Source: Lutraria lutraria (taxonomy: Eukaryota > Mollusca > Bivalvia > Venerida > Mactridae). Taken from it: a stretch of DNA of 64,000 nucleotides. The number at the start of each line of letters is the position of its first letter. Position 1 is the stretch's first letter. Shown piece after piece: positions 12,407-25,874 of this stretch. Below the pieces are notes generated by a model. It ran no database searches. It was not told the DNA's origin and saw only the letters and a list, made by a program, of their open reading frames with translations. The stretch spans positions 2,621,053 to 2,685,052 of the forward strand of contig OZ026835.1 in assembly GCA_964023205.1 (NCBI GenBank), in the 5' to 3' direction. The position numbers and the translations under genes were made by a program.

Positions 12407-15400
12407 TTTTAAAGCAAAATTAATCCACACAAATATTAAATCAAATTGTAAGTTTCTAATTCAGCCTTAACGTAAAATCCATAATTTTTAAACCAAAACT
12501 GAAAATTTAATTTTAAGTCATCACTGAAGTATATTACTTGTCTAGTTACACAATACATCCAGAACATCCGTATACTCATTCGAAACAATACCCTTTATTT
12601 AGTTAACAGTTTTACGTTAAACCTAATCCATGTGTCTTGTAAGATTTATTGCGACAAATTATATAATATTAATCCATTTTCAACAATAAACAACTAGTTA
12701 TGGGATATCATCAATTCTCAGATTTCAAATCGTAACCTCGATTTTTGAAACTACGCAATCATATACCGGTAAACCGTCCATATGTTCAGCACCCGTGCAA
12801 TGATCTCCTACAAACTCATCATATAAAATCTTCATGCGACACAAGCACGAAAGAAATCCACCCAAGAGAGTCAACTACACTACAGTGTACAGTATAGTAA
12901 TGTCCATCAGTATAAACACCTGTAGCTTAAATAAAAATACGAAACAAACTATTTAGCAAGATCACGTTCCAACAACAAATTTCAAGTTTCTAATTTACAA
13001 TTGCCCTGCAACACAATCTCCATCCCTCAATGTATGACAATAGTTTAATGTCGTGATCTAATTTAAATCTACAATATAAGAAACTTCTCATCATATAGCT
13101 TGTCAACTTAACATTTTCACATAAAATTTCGCGGCACATAAACGCGAAAAGAACTAAGGCATATTAGAAACTGAACGACTAACTCGACCGACAGTACACC
13201 ATCATACATGTATAAAGTTATTAAAAACTGGTTAATACCAGAGGGAAGAAATAATACTTCCGCGAAAATGAGTAAGACTTTAGTTCATATTTCCTCGTTA
13301 GTAAAATACCAATCTCTTACTCATGACGTTTAAGTATTGTATAGGGACATAACGTACATAGATTGCATTTAGGAATTTTGATTGGTGATAGATTTACATG
13401 AATTATACACATAATTCATCACATTAATTATACAGTGAACTATTGAAGTCAATTATTTGACCACCTTTGGAGAATAGAGTCAACAAAGTGTATCAAACTA
13501 ACAATAAACGGGTAAAAATGCAAACAATTATTTCAAGATAAAAATATTAATGAGAATCACTCACAGAAAATATCAATTGTAAGTAAAACATGTTGAAATA
13601 AACTATTCAGGTAAAAACGGGCCTGTGAAAAATAGCCGTCATTATTTTATTATATTATCATTTAAATGAGAGACATCTGAAAAAATTCTGGTATGATATT
13701 TTAAGAAAAAAAGGGAGATAATCAGTGAGAAATTCTACAAAAATATATCAAGAAAAGATTAATTGACATTTTATCAAGGCAAATAAAAAACAAGTGATGA
13801 AAAATTTCTAAAAATGGATCCAAGGGAGATAATTCAACTTTATTATTTTAGCAAGACAATTCCTTGAGACAATAAGAATCAAAAGCACTTAACAAAATGT
13901 TCATATTCATTTATGTATTTATTCATGTATTACTGTCACAATACATTACACTGCAATGCCATGAAATTGATTCAATTAGTTTCACTAATGAGGTGTATTG
14001 TTAATTACAAATTGATAGAACACGCACGACATATCACAGGTGATGATAAATCAACCATCAAATTCTTTGATCCACTTAAACACATTCATGCACAGTTTAT
14101 GCTACAATTAACTCTATTCGTGAGACTTAAGATGATCATATACAAGTGATTGATGCAAGATTATGAAATTTATTATTCTCATTGTGAAAAGACAAGATTT
14201 TTTATTTGACCCCATCGCACTCATGAGAGGATGGCCCTTCAGAATTTGTTTATGAACTTGACCGACTGGACAGCTGAATAAGTAAGGCTACTAGAAATGT
14301 AGCTGATGAAAGTGACTTTGGTTGGAAATTAAAACATGAGAGTCATATTTATCTTTCTGGATGATTATCATAAAAGAGGTAACCAAAGAAGGACAAGGAT
14401 GAGATCAAGTAGAATGTTTAACATCAGATAACACAATTATCATCAAAAGATGGAAATTTTAGCTAAAATACAGAAACATGTCATTATATAGAAAGTATCC
14501 TGAGATTGCAGGGCAAATCTTCCTTAAATTAATAAAAAATCAGAATTTTCATAAATTTTCCATTTAACTCATTTTGTAAAAAAAAGACCATGTTTTACTT
14601 ATTATAGAAAAAATGCAATTTTCAGTAATTTAAATCTTTTTTTTTTCAATCAGCTTATTTGAATCAGATTTCATGCATTGGTTATACTTAAAAGGATGTT
14701 TTTCTTACAAATAAAAGATCAATCAACATCATTAACTACACGTCACAAATAATGAAACACTGTTTCAACTCATTTTTCATCAATAAAAGAATTGTTCAAG
14801 CAGTTATAATGTAGTACCTATATCTGATTTCTATACCAATAAAAGTCTCGTACAATACTATACATAAAACATATGATACAATCTGTATTAATTTCACAGT
14901 AATTTCCACATATAACACACAATTATCAACTAATCCAATTTAGAACATCTAACTTCCAGTCCCTGTTAATTATATTTTCCCAACGTTTATTTGCAACAAC
15001 TCCTTGCGTAACCAATGCCTTAAGTTTACAACTGTTAAGTACCACTGTGCTATCACATATTGCTGATATATGTCGCAACTTCAAAGGCAATCCCGTAAAA
15101 CTACAGAAGTCAAGTGGTCATGATAAATCTAAACGGGTATAAACTTTAAGAGCAATGGAATAGAACAATATTTTTCCAAGATGTTATTTTAACTTTATAT
15201 ATCTTCACAAAGAATGTAAAAGTCATACCCCAGCTTGGGGTATTGTTAGACAATTAAAACTTTGTTGAAACTCTTAGGGGCTGAGAAGTGAATTGAATAT
15301 CGGCATAAAATTGAATGTCAAATAAATGTTCAGAACTGTGACTCTATGTACTTAAATCACTTAGCACAATATGGCGCTATATGAAGTCTGTTGATGAGTG

Positions 15401-16362
15401 GTATGAGTGCTGGACACCTGGTCTAGATATTGCAGGTTTGAATTCTCTCAGAGGCAGCATTTCTACACCATAATAATCTTTACTTAATAAGCCCCATGAA
15501 CTGGTAATAACAAATACACTTAACTTTCTTTCAGATTTGATTATTTTATGAACAAGTACATAACAAAATCAAAGTACTGAAAGTACTCATGGAAACTGAA
15601 CTTACATAGACTTGCACTACAATGTTAACATGGAATGAGAACTACTTTAACAATAGCATGGTGGATGTAGAAAAACATAGTACTTTGGTTCACATTAAAA
15701 TTCAAGTGTACTGAGCGAGTGACGGCAATGGAAAGTTTAACTTACATTCAGTTTCCAAAAACAAACCATCAGTAAAGATTTTTTATGCAAAATTTAGATA
15801 AAAAAGTATATAAATCATTCGGAAATTATTTACTCCAATTCATTTCTCACAAAATTACAAAATGTTGTTAATGGACTTTTTATGACTTATTTAAATACCA
15901 ACTTGTCAAGGTAACCAATAAACTGCATTAACCTATAAACATTCGATAAAATAATTCTCTCACATCTACTTAACATAGATCTGCCTGGGGTGATCTCCAT
16001 TCGTTATCAAATCTGACCCTTAAATCATAATTTCTACAAGAATGTGCAATCCAGATCAATCAATTAATACATGTCAATTAAGGTATCAGTAAAGACATGA
16101 TAAATGGTGTTAGATTTAGGAATAACATAGAGGCGGTGAAAGGAACTCATACAATGAAGTTTACTATACAAGTAGTTAAGATAAAATTAATATTTTACCA
16201 CCAGGGGTGACAGTGGGACTCCAGAATACAAATGATTGTGTTTGGAACACAATGGTTACAGTAAGTTAGCCTAAATGATTGTCTAAAATGTTAATGCATG
16301 TACACATACATTGAACATATCCTCTTTACAGAACAAATGAGAAATCTCAAGGAAATATTCCA
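12407..16362. other. Intron or intergenic, little visible
   Basis: It holds the SINE at 15390-15772. A 63-codon open minus frame near 14940-15130 has no initiator or known similarity. If the RhoGEF and the exons at 9517-12406 are one gene, the missing Dbl/PH exons should lie here or up to 19.2 kb, but I could not see them. Confidence 0.4.
15390..15772 (+). mobile_element. SINE family 2, plus-strand copy
   Basis: Head with GTGGTATGAGTGCTGGACA and B-box-like GCAGGTTTGAATTCT at about 15400-15455; tail 15560-15772 is the reverse complement of 8960-9145. A tail-only fragment is at about 29740-29905. Confidence 0.6.
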
Positions 16363-17008
16363 TGAGTGTGTGGTGGGGTCAGGGCATATGTGTGTGGGGG
16401 GTCATATGTGAGTGGGGGGGGTGTAGGGGTCATATGTGTGTGGCAGGTCAGGTGTGTGGGGGTCATATGTGTGGGGGGGTCATATGTGTGGGGGGGGTCA
16501 TATATGTGTGGGGATCATATGTGTGTGACGGGTCATATGTGTGTGACGGGTCATGTGTGTGGGGTCATATGTGTGATGGGTCATATGTGTGTGGAGGTCA
16601 TATGTGTGGGGGGGTCATATGTGTGTGGGGATCATATGTGTGTGACGGGTCATATGTGTGTGGGATCATATGTTTGCGTGGGGGGTCATATGTGTGTGGG
16701 GGTCATACGTGTGTGATGGGTCATATGTCTGTGGGGGTCATATGTGTAACGGGTCATATGTGTGGGGGGTCATATGTGTGTGTGTGGGGGAGGTCATATT
16801 TGTGTGTGGGGGTCATATGTGTGGGGGGGTCATACGTGTGTGTGGTCATATGTGTGTGGGGTCATATGTGTGTGTGGGGGGGGTCATATGTGTGTGGGAG
16901 TCATATGTGTGTGGGGTCATATGTGTGTGTGGGGGGGTCATATGTGTGTGGGGGTCATATGTGTGTGGCGGGTCAGGTGTGTGGGGGTCATATGTGTGTG
17001 GGGGTCAA
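16363..17008 (+). repeat. CATATG-rich GT/G minisatellite
   Basis: About 35 irregular units built on GGTCATATGTGTGTGGGG, 14-22 bases long. All three forward frames stay open and give Gly/Val/Cys/Met-rich frames up to 280 codons, which is a repeat artefact. Confidence 0.95.
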
Positions 17009-17600
17009 TACACCAACCTTGACCTTTGTATTTGCATATTTCTATGCAGGTGAACTTGACATTCTTTTGTCATATTTTTTTGTACAGTACAATGTAACAG
17101 ATATGACCTTCAGTTCAGTTTCAGACAGAAATACCATCAATGTACCTAGCAAACATGTGACAGACAGACAAACTCATAATGAGACCAAAACATGCAAGCT
17201 GTGAAATTGACGGAGGTAATTATATACATACAGGGAGTTGCAACCTGATCAGCCACATGGGTGTTCAAAAATTAAAAAGTCATTTATTTAAATCAAGTAT
17301 TTAAATATTTCATTGTATTAGTAGATTGAAGTCTGAAGGTGTTAGTAAAGAGACATGTTGTATGAGGTTACCATAGAATAGAAGTCGTATGAACTGAGAT
17401 GAACTTATGATCTGATTTTTCTCATTCATGAGTTGTTGCATGTAATAGCGATGTAATCAGACCTCAGGTGTATGGGTATATTCCAGTTCATTCAGACTAC
17501 AGGCATTTAACCCATTGTATCATAAACATAATTTCAGACTCATCCAAAGTCAAAGCAAATATACAAGACATCAAATTATTTATTAATTAAATTTATTTAT

Positions 17601-17656
17601 TTCTCTCTGCCAGAGTGGAACACATCACTTCTCTCTGCCAGAGTGGAACACATCAT
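17601..17656 (+). repeat. 28-base tandem duplication
   Basis: TTCTCTCTGCCAGAGTGGAA plus eight bases occurs twice head to tail. Confidence 0.85.
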
Positions 17657-18963
17657 TACAAACAAAACAATTTCTCATTTTATGAAGCGAAGAACGAGAG
17701 CATATATTAAGAACAAACGACTGTACATGTATAATATAATGAGAAAACGATTCATCTTATCATTACATTTATAAACAAAGTGTGTTGCAATATAATTAAG
17801 CTATATAATGAAAGAGAAAAAGGCCAGAAATCAATTTACAACAACATTTGGACAACATACCTGATGTAACACAATCTCTGAACATGGAAATAGTATCCCT
17901 TTAACATCTATAGACACAAAGCAATCCTAATTTGTTTGTAATAAATGCACCATCAGGCATGTACAGTACATATATAGAACAACATGTCAACCAAGAATGA
18001 CCAAGTCATTGGATCATACAGATAGTCCAAACATTGAATAATCCAATTTCACTTCAAACATTTTACAAATCATCCTATGTTATGTATAGATGCACTTTAA
18101 ACTGAACAAATGATCAATAATTTGCACAGATTTGAAACAAGCTGACGGCAAACTTTCTTGATGACCAACTAAACAATGCAGCATCTGTACATACACAAAT
18201 TATCAAACAAACTATAAAACTGTTAAGATTTTTCCAGTAGTAAAAAGACTGGTGACTGTATTTTCAAGTTTTCTTTCAACATGGTCATGCTAAAGATGTT
18301 GACAAGTGGACAAGGAAACCAAATGACAACATATTGGGGACACGCTATCGTAAACATTGTCGATTAAACTGAACCATCGAGGACGATAGAAAAACACATC
18401 AGTTCAAGGGCAAATAACTCAAACATTTATATAGCTAAAAATTAAATACTGATTTATTGATTAAATCTGGTACTCGTCCATTAAAAAGGTACAAATCAAC
18501 AACCAGTATAACAGAGATGTTACAGGAAAGTACCATATCTTACAATCAACATCTTAGAATTAAAACTTGACCATCAAAACCACTTCTTACATCTTAATTA
18601 AAGAGGCCGAATTAACTTAAACTTAAAATACATTTCATATAAAATCCCAATAAACCATATAGAAACCCTTTACATAGTACATACATGTATATAATTTTAT
18701 AACAATGATGTCGACACCCTCGCCAGTTAAGCTATCTTCACAACTATTTAATTTATTTTCATACCATAAAACCAATACATGCAGAAAGTTAAATAGACCA
18801 ATACTGAGTTAAATAATGAATTCAATATCAGGATGTGGTGATTTTACTTTTAAAAAATTGCACCGGTAATTAACATTGAATTAGTAAATAATGTCATACA
18901 AAGTAAAATCATTCAATAACGATATATTTCACACTTCTTAACCATTTTCTGGTTCAAAAAGAT

Positions 18964-19096
18964 TACGGTCAAACCCTTGGGAAAGACAAAATGTGAGGTC
19001 ATTTTGCTCTAAATATTCAATGACAGTTAAAACAATGGCCTTAATTCACAGGTTCGTCATTATTTCAAGGCGGACTCTAAAACATGCTTGACTGTA
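18964..19096. mobile_element. TACAGTCAAACC-type element, diverged
   Basis: TACGGTCAAACCC at 18964, CTTGACTGTA at 19096 and internal 'aatgacagtta' shared with the copies at 31109 and 48095. Confidence 0.6.
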
Positions 19097-19244
19097 TTAG
19101 CTTAAAACATATTCAAATTAATTGACAGAATAGAAATATGACCCTTATATAGTCATGCAAGGGAAACAATCCTTGACTGAACTTAAATTTATGGAGTCAA
19201 GAGTGATTTCCCTTGTGAAAATGTTTATCTCAATGAAAACTTAC

Positions 19245-22200
19245 CTTAGCTCCTATCATGGCACTTAGGGAGATAATTGGCTCAAGGCCAACAAACAATA
19301 CTCTGTGGTCCTCAATTGACAGTGAAGTGAACTTCCTATAAAAAAAATCTTAAATTAAAACTTTGACATACGGTAATAAGTTTCAAATAATACTGCATTT
19401 GTTTTCCTGGACTGTATTTTTACCAGTACTAACTACACTTCCACAAAGGGCTGACAACTTCTCCACATATGGAAAAACAATCAACAGTGTTTTCAAATTA
19501 ACATAGAAGAATATGACCTGCGGCATTCAGCAACCTGAATTACTGGGTTACAAGTTCAGCAAACTATCCACTGGACCACGGCAAAGCTAAGTTAAGATTT
19601 AAAAAGGATATAGTTAATGGCCTGCATTACATGTGCAACAAATCACAGATTTTTTTTGTGCTTGCTATTTAAATATACATATTTCAATTTCTAGTATTGA
19701 TTCAGATAAAACCCCTTTTGTTGAAAATCATGATTTCTGTCCAAGATAACATCAGAACAAAATGATCAAGTCAATGCAAGAATTGGTAAATTTTCATTGA
19801 TGTTTGTATTTTGAAAGCATGAAGCACCTGCAGGATGTCGGATGCTAATTAGCATGAATTTTCACTTGATATGTAAAGATGTACTAAATTTTAAAATAAA
19901 ATGTTTAATTTCAGATACAAAAATGAAAAAGGCATGAATCTTATCTCAAAACTTTTAGCATGTATCCATTTGATGAACAATGTACCCAAAACAGGACATG
20001 CAGAACAAGATATTTTCTTCATTTATAGTGAAAATAAAATTTTATAATGAAAATCTGTATCAGTGCGTGTGAACCATTCAATTTCATAAAGTCATGCTTA
20101 TTTAACTGAGTTAATTTCAACATACGACACAGGCTGTCTTTCATCAAAACTAGGGCTATAAATATACAATATAGATCTATCATTATTAAAATTTTGTCTG
20201 ACTCATTTCTTGAATGAAATCTTTTGTACAATAATTGTATTATATAGAACAGAAACTTTTTGTATTTTCAATAAAAAAATACTGGTAAAATATTCAAATT
20301 TTGAAAAAACTTGCAAATTCATTAAATGTATTGATATGAACTTAGACGGTTTCAGTAAGTTATAGATGGAATTTTGTTACAATGTATTTTTCAGGACACA
20401 AAACCACTTGAAATTTTGATAATGTAAGAATTGTAATATAAATAATTGATATCACTGGTGTACTGGCAAATAGGATTCTAAAGAATAGCAACAAATGCAT
20501 GAAGATACATGTACATATTAATATAGTTACCTGAAAGGCTCAGCATAATTTTCTAATACTGATTGTAGATGGGCGAAGTATTCTTTCTCTGTTCTCGTCA
20601 TTTCTGATACAATATACATCCTGTGATCTAATGCTGAAACAAGAATATAAAATAGTTTTTCATATTCAAAATATTACAAATTCTGTTGTTCTTTATAAGC
20701 AAAATCTGTGATTTTGATACATGTATATTTGGCGCATTTTTCATGTTTCATGATGATGGCATAAAAAAGTATTTTTTTGGCCTAAGTGAGGAAATATCTC
20801 AGGGAAAATCTTTATTGATTCTTGTATCAATACTTGACAAATGACTGAAACAATCTGAGAACTTGACATGAAAATATTGACAAATCCCCTTCTAGTACAT
20901 TCTGACAAATAACAATTGATAATGTACTGAACAAACCATAACAAGAACAATCACACACCAGTTTCCAGACACTGAAACTCTTCAGTGTTAAGAGTTACAT
21001 ATGGTCTATTCTATTCACAATGTTTTTTTCACCAAAGTCTTAATAGCTAGGAAATGACACACTTTTTACCATAAAGCAAATTTTCTGATTAGTTACTACA
21101 AATGTAGTAGAAAATACACTTTTTCAAAACTCTCAAACCACCTGCCAAAATGACATCAAAATCTTGTTAACTTTTACCTCATAAAAAGATATTTAACGTC
21201 TTTGAATAAACCATAAAATAAATTAATTTGTAAAAAACACTACATACTGTCATTCACCATATGAAATGATGATTTTAAATGTTCTCATGTCATACAAATT
21301 GAGTGCATGCATGCAATTTTTGGAAAGGAAAGTTGATTAAGAATTATCAATAAAAGTTTATAGATATGCAGACAAAATTGAGGAGTTTCCTATCCATCTG
21401 GATGGAGAAAAAAAAGACATAAACTAATTTTGGTACACATAATTGAAGCCACATATATTTGACATAGAGGGACTCACAAAATGTGTCAAACCAATTAGCA
21501 ACTTGCATGGCCCAGACTCACTCAGCTCTCCCAATTCATTACAATGTGCCAATCAATATATGATGCAATCAATTATTCTTAACACATAAACAGACCTTAT
21601 GTATTGTAAGTCAGTTAGTTTAGTTTGTTACATAGGACACACTTGACAGTGGGAGGTTAGACAACACTAAATGTAGGACGCACATGACAGTAGCAGGGTA
21701 GACAACGCTAAATTTGTCCCTAAATTAAGGTATACATACATCATAATATAAGCATCGTAAATGACACTTTTCCCCTCCTTAGCTAGAACCTTCGGTATGA
21801 CAATTAATATAGTCCTGTCTCTACTCAATCACCATTGTGTTGTGTAGGTTTGGAGAAAACAGTTATCATAGTAATAAAACCTGTCTTCTATTCATTATCA
21901 CTGCTTTTATGTATAGAGCAAAAAATAGCCTTGGAATGTATGATTGTATTTTGTATACAGTCAAACTTTTGTTAGCAGCCAACTCTGAATAAAGGCTACC
22001 CTGTGAATAAAGGCCATCTGATAAAAAATGTCACTGATTGTTAAAAACAGAACAACCTCAAAAAGACCACCTGTCAATGAAGGTAAAAAAAAAAACACAC
22101 AAAGTTAACGTCAACTTAAAATGCTTAATTTTTTTCACATAAGAAAAAAGGGATTTTAATCAAGAACAAACAAAATAATCATACCAATGTATCTTTGACC

Positions 22201-22356
22201 CTCGGTCTCATCCAATCCGTCCTTAGCCACATGGTGGTCAGCATTCAATATGGCCGTTGTCGAGGCAACAATGGCACGATAACTGCTGATCTGTTTGTAC
22301 TCCATCATGGCTCGTGCGATTTCTTTCTTCAACTTACACCCATCTTCCCCACCCAA
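19245..22356 (-). CDS. Partial RhoGEF (start of Dbl-homology domain), three internal exons
   Basis: Exons on the minus strand in order: 22185-22356, 20531-20633 and 19245-19335. Each has an AG acceptor and a GT donor (GTATGA, GTAACT, GTAAGT), and the codon phases join cleanly (0/1, 1/2, 2/0). The 122 readable residues begin with a helical, charged part (KLKKEIARAMMEYKQ), then NADHHVAKDGLDETEGQ. They then enter IVSEMTRTEKEYFAHLQSVL and a following LFVGLEPI stretch. The E-x-x-x-TE-x-x-Y-x-x-xL pattern followed by a P-F and an F-x-x-L/hydrophobic helix is conserved region 1 of Dbl-homology domains, which exchange GDP for GTP on Rho GTPases. I could not find exons for the rest of the domain or a PH domain in the next 7 kb, nor a first exon upstream, so the subfamily stays open. 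The two exons at 9517-12406 may or may not belong to the same gene. Confidence 0.65.
19395..19592 (-). mobile_element. SINE family 1, partial
   Basis: The 'ttcctggactgtatttttaccagta' middle part and a worn tRNA-like head at 19505-19590 match the copies at 48.7 and 51.0 kb. It lies just downstream of the RhoGEF exon at 19245-19335 counted on the plus strand, within the intron. Confidence 0.5.
21956..22086. mobile_element. TACAGTCAAACC-type element, partial
   Basis: TACAGTCAAACTTTTG followed by 'ctgaataaaggc', 'gaataaaggcc' and 'acctgtcaatgaagg'; the far end is lost. It is 100 bases downstream of the RhoGEF exon at 22185 on that gene's strand. Similar pieces lie at 8250-8315, 10438-10530, 27300-27385, 33053-33165 and 62438-62472. 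Confidence 0.6.
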
Positions 22357-25084
22357 CTGAAAATATACAACAAAATCTTGTTTCAATTCAGAGCACAAGA
22401 ATATTTCATTGCACAAAATGAACTGGGTACCAGTAAGTTATCAAATTACAACAGTGCTGGTACCCAAAATAATGATTTTTGTTATGAAATATGATGGTCA
22501 TTATCAAGGACTTGTATGTATATAAGGCCTTGTTATCATGCAATTAATAAAACATGCATTTACAGTAAAATGGCAATAACTCTTCCCTTTTCCCTCATGT
22601 ACATATTTGCATCTTGGTACAGAAAAGTAAATGATCAACATCTGTAGTTACAAGTGTAATTCATACAATATACATTCCCAATAAAAGGGCAGTAACTCTT
22701 TCTATTTCCCTCATGTGAATATTTGCACCTCGGTACAGATTAGTAGAAATATAACATCGCTTGTTACTTTGTTTACAAACAGTTTACCTTACTGTGGCAT
22801 GTTTTATTATATAAACTGGACATTGACACTTGACCTTCATCATACAACATGTCTTATATCAATGTGAAGACAGGTAATTACTGGTATGCAGGTAAATAAG
22901 TCGCTGAAAGACCTGAAGAGGATATTCTTATGAAACACAACGGTCATGTCACATTCATAAAACATTACTATAACTCATATCTTGCCAGTAACTTTTTTCA
23001 ATTTCCAGTTACCTCTGTGTATTAGTACCGGTATATGTTTTATACATGTAAGCATAATTTTGAATCCCATATTCAGAAATTCTTACCAAACAGCAAGATT
23101 CTTGGCTAACGGATTTTGCAAAAGAAACATTCTGCTTTATTCTTATGTAAATACAGAATGAATTATTTGTTTATTTTTCTATTACATTAACAGATTAATC
23201 AAATAGTAATAAATAAACATGCACAAGAAAAAATTCTTTGTTAAAGCCATTATTCTTGCCACTGATAAACATAATACATTGTATTGAAATATTTTGAAGA
23301 TAGTTGTGAAAAATAATATCAATTCTATAAAATACAGTGTTTCTTTTGTGATAAAATGTATGACATAAACATAAGTATTATGGGTTAACCATGGTTATAT
23401 TTTCTGTAAACTTTCCTAAAATGGTGGCACACAGTCACGTGAGGGAAGTACCCTGTTTCGTTTGAATATTCCATATAATGCAGCTTAATTACAGCATAAT
23501 TATTTTTATCTGTTTATTTTATTGTTATTTTGTTCTATTGTTAATGTTTTGCATTTCTGAAACATCAATGTTTGTACAGTAACACCTCTCTAGAGCGGTC
23601 TTCTCTTGAGCAACAAACTCCCACTGCATGGTTTAAAAACTAAGTATTAATTTAACCTCTCTAGAGCAACAACCTCTCAACAGCAACATAATTTAACTAC
23701 TCCCAAAGGGTGTTCCTTTGGAGAGGTTAACTGCGCTGTATACATTTTGACATTTGCAAAGGTCCACAAGGAATACCCAATTGAGTTGAACCTATAAATA
23801 AAGTTTTTCTTATCATTTTTGACAGGATTAAATTGATGTTTTCCAAATGTAAAGGTCAACCATTCCTACCCATGGTTTCAGATACTTGAATCATGTTTGT
23901 CATAGTAAGCATTTGCAGCATGAAGTGTCAAAATATTTTTTTGTTTAAGATTTTAAGCATGATGGTATACTGTGAGAAAAGCCTGACAAAGTGTATGCTG
24001 TACCCCACACCAATTTTCCAGTGTGGCAAGGTTACAATTGTCAATTTCAATTCAACATTTCAAACGCAATAAAGATAAATAGATTCTGTCGAAGCTTAAT
24101 TATATGGGCCGAGTCCTAGCAGGTACAGATACCATGATGAATAACGTAAACATCACGGTCAATTATATCATTAAAATCTATTGTTAGTTTTCTATAAACA
24201 TTTTCTGGTTTGAAACCAATTTACATCTTGTTCAAAGTACATTTAACATCTATGTAGGGGGTAAGAGAGAAAGGTTGGCATACAAAATGGTTGCCGATAA
24301 TGATTCAGTAATGTTATATTCGTTATTTAAGACATTTTTGCAATAACACATTAACTTCTTAAGAATTGAATGTTGGAATCACAAATTGTTAGTGGTAAGA
24401 TTCTAAGTCAACCCAATTTATACCAGACAGTATTAGACAAATGAATAAGATTGAAGAATGATTCTATTGTTCAGCAAAAAGAAGCTACATTTGTATTAAA
24501 ATAAACCACAATTTACTGCAACCCCAGCCAAATAGTTATTCATGAAAAATGCAAGAACAGTTCAAGAAATATCATGTTTTCATGAACTCCATTCTAAGAG
24601 AAATGTCGAACTTACTAGTATAGGGCATAAATATTTAATGATCAGCAAACATGAAAAATTATTGACAGATCTATTTCAGAGAACATTAAAAATGATTGCA
24701 ATATCTTCTCTCTAAATGAGACATTACCAATCATGTGCATTATGATATAGACCTCAGGGTGGTTCATTGACAATGTAAATGTATTAATTAGATATTGATA
24801 TAATTAATAAACATGTAAAACCTGTCATGATTAACACCAATAACTCCCAAATATATACAATATCATACATTAAATTACCATGATTCAATGTGTCACTCTA
24901 ATCAAGTGATCAATCAATATAAAGCTAATGATAACCATATATGATAATTACTTTTTTTCTTAATCATTTTCTATGGTCCAAGCAAAATAATATTTAGACC
25001 TAAATGTTGTTTTGAAATTGTACATATCAGTGGAAACATACCAAAAATAAAATAAATTGGAAAAAAACACCTGTTATAATTAAG
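22357..25084. other. No gene seen upstream of the RhoGEF exons
   Basis: AT-rich. It has a repeat with 'acctctctagagc' twice (near 23585 and 23657). An earlier RhoGEF exon is expected to the right of 22356, but none was identified. Confidence 0.4.
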
Positions 25085-25874
25085 CAGTGGCAGGGTCACT
25101 CAAATAGAAGGGTCTGGACTCCATGAATTAAAGCGTCGGGTAGCGATCACGTGATCGCGCGCAAGATGGCCGTCATTGTGAAACGGTGAAGAACGCATTG
25201 AAATAGATATCCAAATATTCACAAATTACTAATCATTTTATTGGTGTAGAGCTCCACAAAAAGTTATATCGTAATTATCCCCTTCTAATTTGACCAATTT
25301 CTTAGTATAAAATCCATTTATTTTGTTGTAATCAGACTGTATATAAATGGACGAAAACTCGTTTTAAGCCCAGATCTAGATTGTTGTCGCAAAGCGTGTA
25401 TTTTTCGTAAGTAAATATAACCCTTTTAAGTTATAGAGTGATGTAGTCGGGATTAATTTCATGTCTTTTAAAGGTTGTTAAAGTAACTCATGCAGTTACT
25501 TTTTCATATTGCTTCCGATGCTAAGAAATAATGATACATGAAGTTCAGCCTTTTTGACGAAGTCGCCATTTTGACCAGTCATTATGGGTTTAGTACATAG
25601 GATTTTCGTAATTGATTCCGTCTTTAATAATCATCTCACGCTAAAATGCTTACAGCACATTTTAGTAAGATCATTACTCAGTTTACCCATGATTTTGCTT
25701 TTAATTTTCTGCTTTTGGTTTTTGACTAAATGGAAATTGAGAATGTGTGTGTTATCTATACACACGTGAAAAAAGCTCTCCGATATGTATCGACTGCACA
25801 ACTTGATGTTTATACAGAGATAAGCGCCTGAAGAGCACGAGTCCAGACCATTCAATTGAAAGACCCTGGCAGTG
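25085..25874. mobile_element. hAT-like non-autonomous element, about 790 bases
   Basis: CAGTGGCAGGGTC at the left and its near complement at the right form imperfect inverted repeats of about 37 bases, including GGTCTGGACTC. Flanking octamers TAATTAAG and TAAGTTAG match at six of eight positions. CAGTGG ends and an 8-base duplication suggest hAT. The palindrome GATCACGTGATC is inside. Short frames within it are not called. Confidence 0.6.

Noticed and set aside
14940..15130. 63-codon open minus-strand stretch with plausible-looking composition
   Set aside because: No initiator, no splice sites that fit and no recognisable family.
16362..17204. A 280-codon open frame and three overlapping ones, rich in Gly, Val, Cys and Met
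   Set aside because: They are translations of the CATATG minisatellite in every frame; no gene-like ending or splice structure.
25584..25855. Short frames on both strands and a promoter-like CpG-bearing region
   Set aside because: They are inside the hAT-like element bounded by 25085 and 25874.
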